Shown here piece after piece: positions 45,662 through 54,332 of a stretch of 64,000 nt of DNA. The stretch comes from Trichocoleus sp. FACHB-46. GTDB lineage: Bacteria > Cyanobacteriota > Cyanobacteriia > FACHB-46. The position numbers were made by a program, and so were the translations under genes. The notes beneath the pieces are model-generated. The model was not told the DNA's origin. It saw only the letters and a list, made by a program, of their open reading frames with translations, and did no database searches. The DNA lies in assembly GCF_014695385.1 (NCBI RefSeq), contig NZ_JACJOD010000022.1, positions 1 through 64,000 of the forward strand, read 5' to 3'. Each line of letters begins with the position of its first letter. Within the stretch, counting starts at the first letter, position 1.

Positions 45662-45863
45662 AGCGAACTGAGGTGAAAGTCAAGCAGAGGATGCCTGAAT
45701 CTGAGGAGATCGGCTAGTCGCAAATCTGACTTAGATTGGATCTTAAAGCTCATCCTAACTAAGCCATTAAGACAAAATCAAGCTTTATCAAGTTTGCGTG
45801 AATCAACTGAGAGACAAAGCCCCTATAAAACTGAATTTCATAAAGTTTGCGTAAATAAACTGA

Positions 45864-45893
45864 GCCGCTTTCCACTCTTGATGGGAAAGCGGC
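45864..45893 (-). terminator. Terminator-like hairpin below the 437-aa membrane protein gene
   Basis: Perfect 10-bp stem GCCGCTTTCC/GGAAAGCGGC with a 10-nt loop. On the minus strand it is followed by TCAGTTTATTT, a weak U-tract, 29 nt after the stop at 45922. Confidence 0.7.
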
Positions 45894-45921
45894 AATATTG
45901 GTGAGATTGCTGATGAAACAG

Positions 45922-47235
45922 CTAAGATGACTCATTCAGGCGACGCTGCCATTCTGCGTCAATTTGGTCCGATCGCTCAACCTCTTGTTCTAGCAAGTCA
46001 GTCTCAGTGGTGTAAGCTAAGTCCTTCTCGCTTACCACCATTTCAGTAGCAAATTGCTCGGCATAAGCCAGCTTCTGCTGTAGTTCTGGTTCAGCTTGGT
46101 TCAGCCGTAGGGCACGTTGCCGACGGTTTTGATTACGAATCGCCAGCTTGCTATTGCGCCACTGAATCCAGAAATAGCGGACCAACGGCACTCCCAAGAA
46201 AGCCGTACCATACCCGAGTAATAACCAGTAGATAGACTGCACAAACGCAACCAAGCCACCTAATTCTGCTGCTGCCGTTCCATCAGCGAGTAGGCTACCC
46301 AAGACTAAAGCGCCAATTAAGTTGAGTCCACCTAGGCCAACCGCCAGAATAATTTGCCCTGCACCAGCAGCACTAAAGCGCCAAGGAATTTCTTCTAAAT
46401 AAGCAGGCACCGATCGCGGACGATTTTGAGCAGCGGTGGTTTGCAATTCGGGAAAATGATAAACAATCCCGCCTTCTGGACTCACTTCGGGCCGCCCATT
46501 GAAACGAGAGAGTACGGGAATCATAAAGTCTTCGTACTCGTGACCATAGCCTTGGCCAACATTATCTAAATAAGGAGCAATTTGCTCAGCGACCACTGCA
46601 CCTCGATGATTGCGAATCACAGTGCCAATAGTCTGCCAGCGTCGCTCTTCTAGGTCTGCATTGGGATTGCCATCCCCAAATAAGAAGGAAAAGATCGCTT
46701 CTAAAAAGTTGAGCCGATTTCCTTCGGCATTGCGAGAACGGCGACGGCGGCGTTCATAGGGGCGATCGTCATAATAATTGGGGTAAAAGATCCAGAAGAA
46801 ATCAGGGGTGAACCAAAAATTGGGGAGAAAGATGCCACCCCCACCCCCGGAGTCATTGTCATTGTCTCGGCTAGAATTCATTGCCATGACGATGAGGGCG
46901 ATCGCCACCACAATTAAAACAATCGACGCTAGCAAAACAATGCCAAAGGAGATGCGAATCAGATAAAACAGAACTCGCCAAACCTTGGCCCACCATTCCT
47001 TTAGGCGCAAGCGGAGGAATTTGTTCCGCAGGACATTCCGAAAGTTTTTGGGAAAGAGATAAACGACTTCACCAGACTCGGCGACTTGCAAGTGCCCGCC
47101 CGCATCCGATGCCAAGGCTAGAAGCCCCTGCTGAGCCAGATTAATATCTAGCCCTGCCTGAGCAGCAATATCCCCAACCGTAACGCGGTAATCTAGTCGT
47201 TCTACCGCTTGCATAATCGTGGGATTTGGCACCAT
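45922..47235 (-). CDS. Conserved membrane protein with winged-helix-like N-terminus
   Basis: 437 residues; family function unknown to me. Residues 1-60 look like a small winged-helix (VGDIAAQAGLDINLAQQGLLALAS, then a beta wing), followed by transmembrane helices (about 90-118), a Gly/Asp/Asn-rich loop, a Trp/Phe/Tyr-rich segment, and a second helix-turn-helix-like copy (about 205-270, FMIPVLSRFNGRPEVSPEGG). Two further membrane helices lie near 290-355, and the C-terminus (about 370-435) is a charged coil. I recall similar proteins in other cyanobacteria and in plastids. No operon partner is visible. Confidence 0.75.
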   Translation of the reverse strand: MVPNPTIMQAVERLDYRVTVGDIAAQAGLDINLAQQGLLALASDAGGHLQVAESGEVVYLFPKNFRNVLRNKFLRLRLKEWWAKVWRVLFYLIRISFGIVLLASIVLIVVAIALIVMAMNSSRDNDNDSGGGGGIFLPNFWFTPDFFWIFYPNYYDDRPYERRRRRSRNAEGNRLNFLEAIFSFLFGDGNPNADLEERRWQTIGTVIRNHRGAVVAEQIAPYLDNVGQGYGHEYEDFMIPVLSRFNGRPEVSPEGGIVYHFPELQTTAAQNRPRSVPAYLEEIPWRFSAAGAGQIILAVGLGGLNLIGALVLGSLLADGTAAAELGGLVAFVQSIYWLLLGYGTAFLGVPLVRYFWIQWRNSKLAIRNQNRRQRALRLNQAEPELQQKLAYAEQFATEMVVSEKDLAYTTETDLLEQEVERSDQIDAEWQRRLNESS

Positions 47236-47316
47236 CCGCTTCCTTCCCTTGCGAAACCATAATCGTGATTACTTCCAGTATAGGCATCAGGAATAGCGAT
47301 TCTGGCTAGGCTTTGA

Positions 47317-47354
47317 CTCCCCTTCCCTGTAGGGAAGGGGTTGGAGGTTAGGTC
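47317..47354. repeat. REP-like interspersed repeat, copy 1
   Basis: Hairpin CCCCTTCCC-TGTA-GGGAAGGGG followed by TTGGAGGTTAGGTC. The same design occurs at 52874-52911 with the tail CTGGGGGTTAGGT. It lies between two minus-strand genes. Confidence 0.8.
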
Positions 47355-47394
47355 TCAATCTGTGCTCTTAGCAAGTCACTTGTGTAGATAAAAT

Positions 47395-48258
47395 CTACTG
47401 ACAGCCAACAGCAGTAGATTGGAGGGCCGAGCTTAAATTAGCAGCAAAGGTGATGGTTTGGACAAAAGGAGATGAGCCTGGGCAGTTCATCCGGGAGCGA
47501 TCGCTACGGCGAGGAGCAAACCAAGAATTGGCTTTGACCACCAAACTGCTACCCGTCCAAGCCAAGCCCGTGACCGTTAAGGAGTTGCTGTCGCCGCTAG
47601 TGAGCATACCGGAGAGAAAAGTGGCATTGGCAACGGTCCCGGTGGAGGGGTTAATCCGGGCGAGTACAGCAACTTTACGGCTGCCACCTTTGCCATAACT
47701 AGTTAACCAACCACTTGCTGCAAAACGACGGAAGTCTTGACTGGAATAACCTTGAGTGCCAGTAGAACTGAAGACGCCATACAACACACTCCCGCCATCC
47801 CAAATCAAGCCATATCCGGTGCCATCGTCATTGGTGACTTCGTAATCTGTTTTACACCAAGTGCGCTGTCCGTTGTCAAAGCGGACTAGGCGGGGGTTTT
47901 TGTTCACAGAAGAAACTTGTTGATAGCCGATGTAAATACTAGTGGTACCGAAGGTGACAGAAGGGCCACCCTTCGCCTTAATTGTGGCTTGGCTGTCGGT
48001 ACAGGTGAAAGCCACAGCTCTACCCACTGATGCCACAGGAGCTGCTTGTGCAGTTTGGGCAGTCACGCCTGCCAAACCGATACTGCTACTTGCACCGAGG
48101 AGTGTTGTGAGGCCCAAAGCAGTAAGCTTGGTTGAAAGTTGACGGGTTTGCTGTGATGGTGCCGAAGCGTTGAGATCGCTGCGTAACTGATGAGGCTGCT
48201 TTGAAGACAAGTTGAGTTGTCGTTGCCCAAGCAACGCAGACAGAAAACGCTGATTCAT
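47395..48258 (-). CDS. Secreted protein of unknown function, 287 aa
   Basis: I do not recognise a named family. The long N-terminus (about 1-75) contains a hydrophobic stretch ending in TAQTAQAAPV, which looks like an unusually long Sec signal peptide with cleavage after AQA. The mature part is beta-rich, with cysteines in FTCTDSQ, TWCKTDY, MNCPG and the final VGCQ that could form two disulphides. It has many Gly/Ser turns (GSVLYGVFSSTGTQGYSS). GGAG lies 9 nt before the ATG. The 5' region carries an unusual nested palindrome (48294-48359). Confidence 0.75.
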   Translation of the reverse strand: MNQRFLSALLGQRQLNLSSKQPHQLRSDLNASAPSQQTRQLSTKLTALGLTTLLGASSSIGLAGVTAQTAQAAPVASVGRAVAFTCTDSQATIKAKGGPSVTFGTTSIYIGYQQVSSVNKNPRLVRFDNGQRTWCKTDYEVTNDDGTGYGLIWDGGSVLYGVFSSTGTQGYSSQDFRRFAASGWLTSYGKGGSRKVAVLARINPSTGTVANATFLSGMLTSGDSNSLTVTGLAWTGSSLVVKANSWFAPRRSDRSRMNCPGSSPFVQTITFAANLSSALQSTAVGCQ

Positions 48259-48579
48259 AGGAATTCTCCAGCAAAAACTTTGTCAGAAGTTATGTTTCAT
48301 CGCTTCTACATCTGGTTTGGTTGTGCACAACCAACTGATGAAACTTGAACCATGTAGAAACGAGGCAGGATGCACCAATGAACCGTTGACCCTGTGCAAT
48401 CTAACCCAGCGTTGGAAGAAGGTGGCCTAGAAAATTTACCGAATCTTCAAAATCTTTTACACAATCTTTAATTTATTCAGAGAATTTTTGGTATTTTTTT
48501 TGACTTCGGTTAGAAAATCGCCCGGTTGACGCCTGATAAACCTGATAAGTAGAAAGGAGAATGTTGGCTTAAGACTTGT
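48259..48579. other. 321-bp divergent promoter region
   Basis: It holds regulatory dyads at 48294-48359, described separately. The plus-strand part after 48440 is AT-rich (a T-run around 48490-48500) and may hold the promoter of the 162-aa gene. Nothing else is recognised. Confidence 0.6.
48294..48359. promoter_or_regulatory. Nested inverted repeats around an 18-bp palindrome
   Basis: Centre TTGGTTGTGCACAACCAA (48317-48334) is a perfect palindrome. GTTTCATC (48294-48301) pairs with GATGAAAC (48337-48344), and TTCTACAT (48304-48311) pairs with ATGTAGAA (48352-48359). The two outer pairs interlock, so on RNA they would form a pseudoknot. The block begins 36 bp before the start of the secreted-protein gene. 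Confidence 0.8.
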
Positions 48580-49068
48580 ATGCAGAAATTCTCATACCTA
48601 GCGATCGCGGCTGGACTGACACTGATGCCGTTGGAAACGCCAGCAGCTTTGCCCGGACCCAGTTCACAGCTAACCTTATTAGCAGCTAGTCAAAATAGCA
48701 TGATTGCAGATGCAGGAACGCCCCTGTGCTACATGCAGACAACCAATCAAGGTTTAGTAGATCTGAGCCATTTGTGTCAGCGATCGGCTCCTACTACCCC
48801 CAGCAATCCCCAAGTAGTAGTACTTGGTTTTGAGCGCAGCGGCGATCGCGTGGTGGGCCAAGTCCGTAATGATACGGGGAAACCAGTTAGATTCGCGATT
48901 GTGAACTATGCAGTCGCTGCTCCCACTACTGATGCGGCAGCTAGCTTCACTTATGTGACCCCGGAAACTCTCCAGCCTGGACAAACAGGCAATTTTGAGG
49001 GCACGCTTTCTCAACCGGGCACCGTAACAGTGACTTCTGTAGAGTGGGAAGCAGAACCCAACAGCTAA
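48580..49068 (+). CDS. Small secreted protein, 162 aa
   Basis: Sec signal peptide (about 1-23, ending PAALP-like). The mature part has a motif common in cyanobacterial exported proteins: CYMQTTNQGLVDLSHLC, two cysteines 16 apart, likely a disulphide. The C-terminal ~90 residues form a small beta domain resembling FxLYD (VGQVRNDTGKPVRFAIVNY, then LQPGQTGNF). No function is known. Transcribed divergently from the secreted protein at 47395-48258. Confidence 0.75.
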   Translation: MQKFSYLAIAAGLTLMPLETPAALPGPSSQLTLLAASQNSMIADAGTPLCYMQTTNQGLVDLSHLCQRSAPTTPSNPQVVVLGFERSGDRVVGQVRNDTGKPVRFAIVNYAVAAPTTDAAASFTYVTPETLQPGQTGNFEGTLSQPGTVTVTSVEWEAEPNS

Positions 49069-49116
49069 AGCTCGTTCCTAATACCAGGGTGTCATTTGCG
49101 GGACTTTTATACTCGT

Positions 49117-50349
49117 TTACAAACTCAAACCCCTTAAGGTTTTTTGTTGCTCAGAGGTCCCTAGCCCCTTACTTTGAATCAGGACGTTAAAGTTACCTAA
49201 CCCCATTGGGCTAGCCAAAGCATGCAATGCTTCCCGCCGAGCGAGCAGAGCTTGCAAAGACTCCCCAGGTTGACTGAGATCAGTGTGGGAGAGCGCGGCA
49301 ATGCGATCGCCTAAGCCCAGCGCCATTAAGAATAAGCCTTGCTGAATCAGACCGACCTGTTGCAACCCACAGCGATCGCCTTGGCGTTCTAAAGCTGTAA
49401 AGTCCACATGCGCCGTAATATCTTGGTAACCTACATAGAAATACGGGTTGTTGTGATAACTATGTTGGTAGTAGCACTGCAAAGTGCCTTCCGATCGCCC
49501 TGGATTATAGTAGCGAGTGGCTGGATAACCATAATCAATAGTCAGAAGATAGCCTTGCTGTAAGCGATCGGCGACTGTTTTTAACCAGCTCAAAGCGGCT
49601 AGATTGACTTCAGTTCTGTATCCTTCCGGATAATTACCTGATAGCAGCGGGATACCTAACCAATCAAAATATTCTCTCAGTTGAGGGGTTGAGAGTTCTC
49701 CTAGCACTTCAGCAAACTGCATTGTGTCAGGAGCAGATGGGCTAGAAGTGAGGGTGACATAAACTTCTTGTAGTTCTCCCTCAGTGAGTACCACTTGATG
49801 TACCGGGAATGCATCGACTAATTCATTGGAAAAACAGCAACCCACAATAGAATCAGGAGGGATCTCCTCCCAGGTGCACCAACGCACCGAGAGAGAGGCA
49901 GTAAGGTGAGATTGCGATCGCAGCCGCTGCTGTTGTTGTAGCCGCAGCGTAGGAGACTTTTCCACCACTACATATTCGATCGCTTGCAAGAAATCAGGAT
50001 ATTGTTGCTGGAGATATTGCAAAATATCGGTGGCTAAGAGTCCCTGACCTGCTCCCATCTCTACCAACGTAAAAGGAGAGGGTTGCCCCACCGATCGCCA
50101 CATATCCACAAATTGCTCCGCTAGCAATTCGCCAAAATCAGCCCCTAGATGAGGAGAGGTAAAGAAATCACCTTGAGCCCCAATGGTGACCGCTTTGGTG
50201 GAATAGTAACCTTGTTGGGGATGGTAGAGCGCCAAGTCCATATAGCCAGCAAAGGTAATTCGCTGATTGGGACTGTTGGTTATCTGTTGAGCAATGAGTT
50301 GGCAAAGAACAGAGTTGCTACCGTTGGGGTTGAGTTGCTGAGCTGTCAT
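49117..50349 (-). CDS. MidA/NDUFAF7-like SAM-dependent methyltransferase
   Basis: 410 residues. N-terminal ITFAGYMDLALYHPQQGYYS and GDFFTSPHLGADFGELLA, the SAM motif LVEMGAGQGLLATDIL, and the conserved FSNELVDAFPVH and TIDYGYP segments, all DUF185 hallmarks. Mitochondrial NDUFAF7 dimethylates an arginine of complex I subunit NDUFS2; in cyanobacteria an equivalent role on the NDH-1 complex is plausible but unproved. Its ATG overlaps the stop of the DedA gene by 4 bp, so the two are translationally coupled. Confidence 0.88.
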   Translation of the reverse strand: MTAQQLNPNGSNSVLCQLIAQQITNSPNQRITFAGYMDLALYHPQQGYYSTKAVTIGAQGDFFTSPHLGADFGELLAEQFVDMWRSVGQPSPFTLVEMGAGQGLLATDILQYLQQQYPDFLQAIEYVVVEKSPTLRLQQQQRLRSQSHLTASLSVRWCTWEEIPPDSIVGCCFSNELVDAFPVHQVVLTEGELQEVYVTLTSSPSAPDTMQFAEVLGELSTPQLREYFDWLGIPLLSGNYPEGYRTEVNLAALSWLKTVADRLQQGYLLTIDYGYPATRYYNPGRSEGTLQCYYQHSYHNNPYFYVGYQDITAHVDFTALERQGDRCGLQQVGLIQQGLFLMALGLGDRIAALSHTDLSQPGESLQALLARREALHALASPMGLGNFNVLIQSKGLGTSEQQKTLRGLSL

Positions 50350-50960
50350 AGTTTCGATTCTAATTTTTTTGCGCTTAAGCTTGATTTAGATTTATTAGCA
50401 CGCCGGGTTTTACGCCTAAACAGCAGAACTACCACTGCAATCAACAAAATCGCGACCACAACATTAGAAGCAGGCCCCAGATATTGTTTGACTAAATAGT
50501 AGCGATCGCCTAAGACATATCCTGAACCCGCTAGCAAAGCATCCCAAATCGTTGCGCCTAAAACCACATAAAACAGAAATAAGAGCACAGGCATACCGCT
50601 GATACCCACTGGCACAGAGATAAATGTCCGTACGCCTGGTACGGCTCGACTCAGTACTACAGCTCGGCCCCCGTACTGCTTAAACCAATATTTAGACTTC
50701 TCAATATCTTCCATCGATACTTTGATCCAGCCACCCGAGCGATGAGACAGCTTCCGCAATCCTGGCTCCCCCAAGTACTTGCCTGCAAAGTACCAAGGTA
50801 ATGCCCCAATTACAGAACCTAAGACCCCTGCTAAGACTGCATACACTAAATTCAGTTTGCCCTGAGCTGCCATAAACCCTGTTAACGGCATGATGACTTC
50901 AGTCGGAAGCGGGGAGATCAACGTCAACAATACGATGCCGAGGTAGCTGAATGATTCCAT
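50346..50960 (-). CDS. DedA family membrane protein
   Basis: 204 residues with about five hydrophobic helices. Family motifs: PLPTEVIMPLTGFMAA near the N-terminus, GALPWYFAGKYLGEPG, and SRAVPGVRTFISVPVGI with the conserved Arg residues. DedA-family proteins act as lipid scramblases/flippases (for example for polyprenyl phosphate) and support envelope homeostasis. The C-terminus is strongly basic. Operon with the MidA-like gene (4-bp overlap). Confidence 0.9.
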   Translation of the reverse strand: MESFSYLGIVLLTLISPLPTEVIMPLTGFMAAQGKLNLVYAVLAGVLGSVIGALPWYFAGKYLGEPGLRKLSHRSGGWIKVSMEDIEKSKYWFKQYGGRAVVLSRAVPGVRTFISVPVGISGMPVLLFLFYVVLGATIWDALLAGSGYVLGDRYYLVKQYLGPASNVVVAILLIAVVVLLFRRKTRRANKSKSSLSAKKLESKL

Positions 50961-51154
50961 AAAGGGGGTGCCTTGCTAGCCTTCCATCCATTCTCTACGA
51001 TCGCGCTGCAACTGATCGCTGTCAAATCGGCAACAGTATATTGAGTTGACTAAGTACACTTTATTGAGAAATCTCACCTTCCGGAAGACAGAGGATCACC
51101 GCGATCGCTGCTAGTTTAGAACCAATTAGACAGCGGCAAGCGAGGCGCAGATCA

Positions 51155-52015
51155 ATGAGAGGGCGCGATTCAGTAGAGCGAGCCAGTAATCAAGCAGGGC
51201 GAGCTGCCAGACAGGTTGCGTCTCAACCGTGGGTGGAGCCTCTAGCCCGATTCGGCTATACCGCTAAGGGGATTGTCTATGGCTTAGTTGGTATCCTAGC
51301 CGCTCAAGCTGCTTTTGGGTCAGGCGGCAAAACCACAGATTCACGAGGAGCGCTACAAACCATCCTAGATCAGCCTTTTGGGCAGTTTTTGTTGGGATTA
51401 GTGGCGATCGGTTTGCTGGGTTATGTGCTTTGGAGCTTGGTCCAAGCAACGATGGATACCGAAAATCATGGTACCGATGCTAAGGGAATTGCTCAGCGAC
51501 TCGGTTATGTCGGGACGGCTATTGTCTACGCAGGATTGGCCCTGACAGCGGCTCGGCTAGTCCTAGGTTCCGGTGGTAGTGGAGGTGGTAGTAGCGCTTC
51601 CCAAGATTGGACGGCTCGTCTCTTAGCTCAACCCTTTGGTCAATGGCTGGTAGGCACAATTGGAGCAGCGATTATTGGCTTTGGTTTTTACCACTTCTAT
51701 AAAGCCTACACCGCCAAGTTTCGCCGTAAATTGAAGCTGAACGAAATGAGCGAGAATGAAAAAACCTGGGCCACTCGCATGGGTAGGTTCGGCTTAGCTG
51801 CCAGAGGCGTTGTGTTTGCCGTGATTGGTTTTTTCCTGATTCAGGCAGCTCGGTCTTCTAATGCCAGTGAGGTGCGAGGTCTGGGAGGAGCTTTGGCAGC
51901 TTTGGCGAGTCAACCTTATGGTCCTTGGTTGTTGGGACTGGTAGCCCTAGGACTGGTGGCTTATGGTATCTATAATTTTGTCTTGGCTCGCTACCGCCAG
52001 ATGGTCATCCAGTAA
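51155..52015 (+). CDS. DUF1206 family membrane protein
   Basis: 286 residues made of three copies of a two-helix repeat, each with the pattern RxGxxAxGxVYxxxG...QPFGxxLLGLxAxGLxxYG (about 30-100, 112-190 and 208-280). That triple repeat defines DUF1206. Function is unknown. Six membrane helices are predicted. It precedes the PSII S4 protein gene by 47 nt on the same strand. Confidence 0.9.
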   Translation: MRGRDSVERASNQAGRAARQVASQPWVEPLARFGYTAKGIVYGLVGILAAQAAFGSGGKTTDSRGALQTILDQPFGQFLLGLVAIGLLGYVLWSLVQATMDTENHGTDAKGIAQRLGYVGTAIVYAGLALTAARLVLGSGGSGGGSSASQDWTARLLAQPFGQWLVGTIGAAIIGFGFYHFYKAYTAKFRRKLKLNEMSENEKTWATRMGRFGLAARGVVFAVIGFFLIQAARSSNASEVRGLGGALAALASQPYGPWLLGLVALGLVAYGIYNFVLARYRQMVIQ

Positions 52016-52062
52016 GTTCTCCCTTTAAAATCAGAAGTGCTCTCTAGAATTACAGCTAACGC

Positions 52063-52842
52063 ATGCTGCCACGCGAAGACCTATTGAAAGGCATTGAAAA
52101 TCGAGACGCGATCGCACGAGTGATCGACCAAGCCGACCAGGCGATTAAAACCTGGGAAGTCGTCTGTAGCGATTTTCTTGCCCCTCCAGAACTCGCTGAC
52201 ATGCAGCAAGCATTTGGGCGGTTGACTGAAGTCCAGTTGTTGCCCTGGGGCGGCTACCCACAAGCAGAACGGCAACGAGTGGCGATCGCACGGGCCGAAC
52301 TCCCCCTAGAAGCCACTCAAGTAGAAATAGCAGCTCTCGACATTGCGGGCAACTTCTTGTTTGATCCTGCGACCCACCGTGACTTCCTCGGAGCGTTGCT
52401 AGGCACAGGCATTGTTCGGGAAAAAGTAGGTGACATTATTGTGTTAGGAGAACGAGGAGCGCAGGCGATCGTGGTGCCTGACCTAGTGGAGTTTCTAGAA
52501 CTCCACCTTAATCAAGTGCGATCGGTGCCCGTAAAAACTCGGCGGATTGAACTCAGCGAACTGAAAATCCGAGAACCCAAGAAAAAGGAACTGACGACGG
52601 TAGAAGCCTCACTACGCTTGGATGCGATCGCCTCGGCAGGCTTCGGCATGTCTCGCAGCAAAATGGTGGACTTGATCGACGGCGGAGATGTCAGGGTGAA
52701 CTGGAAGGAGATCAGCTCTGCCAGCCATCAACTCAAAACTGGGGACTTGGTGGCAATCCGCGGCAAAGGTCGCCTAGAAGTTGGCGAAGTCGCCGTAACC
52801 AAAAAAGATCGCTACCGAGTTCAGCTAACTCGCTTTGTGTAG
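52063..52842 (+). CDS. Photosystem II S4 domain protein (TIGR03069)
   Basis: 259 residues. N-terminal YlmH-like domain with FGRLTEVQLLPWGGYPQAERQR, then a central part with ATHRDFLGALLGTGIVREKVGDI, and a C-terminal S4 RNA-binding domain (SLRLDAIASAGFGMSRSKM...DVRVNWK). Cyanobacterial and plastid members are linked to PSII accumulation; YlmH binds 50S and rescues stalled ribosomes, so an RNA/ribosome role is likely. Strong evidence for a photosynthetic host. Confidence 0.92.
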   Translation: MLPREDLLKGIENRDAIARVIDQADQAIKTWEVVCSDFLAPPELADMQQAFGRLTEVQLLPWGGYPQAERQRVAIARAELPLEATQVEIAALDIAGNFLFDPATHRDFLGALLGTGIVREKVGDIIVLGERGAQAIVVPDLVEFLELHLNQVRSVPVKTRRIELSELKIREPKKKELTTVEASLRLDAIASAGFGMSRSKMVDLIDGGDVRVNWKEISSASHQLKTGDLVAIRGKGRLEVGEVAVTKKDRYRVQLTRFV

Positions 52843-52873
52843 ATAGTGTATATGCTGCTTTAAAGCGAGCTGG

Positions 52874-52911
52874 CTCCCCTTCCTTTGAGGGGAGGGGCTG
52901 GGGGTTAGGTT
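52874..52911. repeat. REP-like interspersed repeat, copy 2
   Basis: Related to 47317-47354: CTCCCCTTCC, short loop, GGGGAGGGG, then CTGGGGGTTAGGTTC. It lies between convergent genes and can fold as a hairpin. Confidence 0.8.
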
Positions 52912-52924
52912 CCAATGCGATCGC

Positions 52925-53395
52925 TCAGCTCAACTTAGCGCTACATTCCAAAATCAAACGTTGGTTCTCGATTGAATAGGGTTGAATTTCTAAAGCGCGG
53001 CGAAAGGCGGGAATGGCCTCTCGGTATTCACCCAATGCCACATGGCAGAGCCCTATGCCATGAAGTGCGCCAAAATGAATCGGGTCGAGCTGCACTACTT
53101 GTTGGCAATCGGCCAGCGACTTACGATACTTGCCCTGAACGTAGTACAGCACTGCTCGTCGGTTCCATGCTTCGGCAAAATCGGGTAAGTCCTGAATCAG
53201 CTGGGTAAGCACCGCTTCTGCTTTGAGTTTTTCTCCGGTTTCTAACAACATCTGTGCCTGCCGAATTTGCTCTAGGCCCGCAACGCCCTTCTGTTCAAAC
53301 CAGCGTCGCCACAATTCCTGGGTAGCACGATTACGCACCTCTGGGTCTGCGTGCTTGAGGTCTTCAAGTAGCCGCTCAATTGATCGGTTATCCAT
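52925..53395 (-). CDS. TPR-repeat protein, 156 aa
   Basis: Two to three TPR units (about 60-145) with AEAWNRRAVLYYVQGKYRKSLADC and ALHGIGLCHVALGEYREAIPAFRRAL spacing, after a helical N-terminus (DPEVRNRATQELWRRWF). Soluble; works as an adaptor. No further function can be read. Monocistronic. Confidence 0.87.
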   Translation of the reverse strand: MDNRSIERLLEDLKHADPEVRNRATQELWRRWFEQKGVAGLEQIRQAQMLLETGEKLKAEAVLTQLIQDLPDFAEAWNRRAVLYYVQGKYRKSLADCQQVVQLDPIHFGALHGIGLCHVALGEYREAIPAFRRALEIQPYSIENQRLILECSAKLS

Positions 53396-53545
53396 GCAAC
53401 TATGACTCTACCGTGAGGATCAGCGAGGTTTCTCCTTCCTTATTGTGGCCTCAATTTAAGGCTAATTGTAAAGTTTTGCAAAATTCAAAATAAGTTCTTG
53501 GCTAGAGCATGAGAAGCACATAGGCGATCGCTTCTCGAAATATCG

Positions 53546-54319
53546 ATGTCGTTACAACGGCGGGATCTAGGCTCTATGGCTCAAAAACATTTCAAACAAT
53601 TTATCTATTGGTTCGTAGGCGAGCGGGCGGGGCGTGTACTGACAGCCACTTGGTCTTGGCTCTGGGGCTTGCCTGTGGAGTCAGGCGGCAAGATTGCGGT
53701 GGAAGTGGCCCAGGAATCTTTGGAAACGATGCAAAAGTCGGTAGCGCAACTTACCCAATCAGTGGCGAGTCTAATGGCTGCTTACCAGCAAGCTAAGAGT
53801 ATGTACGAAAGTAGGCAGAAAGAATTTCGGCAAGCTGAACAACAAGCAATTTTGGCACAACAACAAGGCAATGCAGAAGCCGCCCGGATGGCGATGACGA
53901 AGGCCATTTTGCTCGATCGCTCGCTGCCTTCCTTAGCGAAAAAATTTGCCAAAGCGGAGACAGTGGTGCGAGCTGCCAAGGACAGACTTAACCGAGAACG
54001 CCAGAAGCTAGAAACTTACAAATTGGAGATGCAAAATCTCAAAGATTTGGCGGAGCTAAATGAGGCGCTGGCTGTGATCGATCAGGCTAATACTGAACTT
54101 GAAATTGGCTCAGCGCGATCGCAGTTTGCGACGGCTCAAACTTCTATAGAACGGCGACATCTCCAGATGACAGCACAGGCAGAGCTTTCAGAAAATCCAG
54201 CGGAGAAACTGACCGCGGATTTAGCTCAGATGACGCTTGACGATGAGATTGCTCAACGACTGCAACGACTGACAACTTCATCTTCATCCTCTCGCTCAGT
54301 CACTCCCTCAGATGCCTAA
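53546..54319 (+). CDS. PspA/IM30-like coiled-coil protein at head of module B
   Basis: 257 residues. From residue ~55 it is an almost continuous amphipathic coiled coil (AQESLETMQKSVAQLTQSVA; QAEQQAILAQQQGNAEAARM; KDRLNRERQKLETYKLEM) with weak resemblance to PspA/IM30 (Vipp1). A short hydrophobic/Trp segment near residues 18-45 could bind membrane. PspA/ESCRT-III-like proteins protect the membrane; that role is a guess. Its stop overlaps the first possible ATG (54312) of the binding-protein gene, so it belongs to the module B cluster. Confidence 0.6.
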   Translation: MSLQRRDLGSMAQKHFKQFIYWFVGERAGRVLTATWSWLWGLPVESGGKIAVEVAQESLETMQKSVAQLTQSVASLMAAYQQAKSMYESRQKEFRQAEQQAILAQQQGNAEAARMAMTKAILLDRSLPSLAKKFAKAETVVRAAKDRLNRERQKLETYKLEMQNLKDLAELNEALAVIDQANTELEIGSARSQFATAQTSIERRHLQMTAQAELSENPAEKLTADLAQMTLDDEIAQRLQRLTTSSSSSRSVTPSDA

Positions 54320-54332
54320 AGGAACTCCTACA

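Larger units (their letters stand above)
45231..45921. other. 691-bp intergenic region with repeats and one possible small ORF
   Basis: No tRNA or known RNA recognised. It holds a 44-codon minus-strand frame (45527-45661), a TGAGTT/AACTCA hairpin around 45480-45500, two related 24-bp direct repeats (about 45788 and 45841) and the terminator hairpin at 45864-45893. Two HIP1 sites occur around 45390-45415. Confidence 0.6.

Noticed and set aside
45922-47235. A DNA-binding regulator because of its winged-helix-like N-terminus
   Set aside because: The several membrane helices and repeated HTH-like copy without conserved basic recognition residues make this too weak to call.
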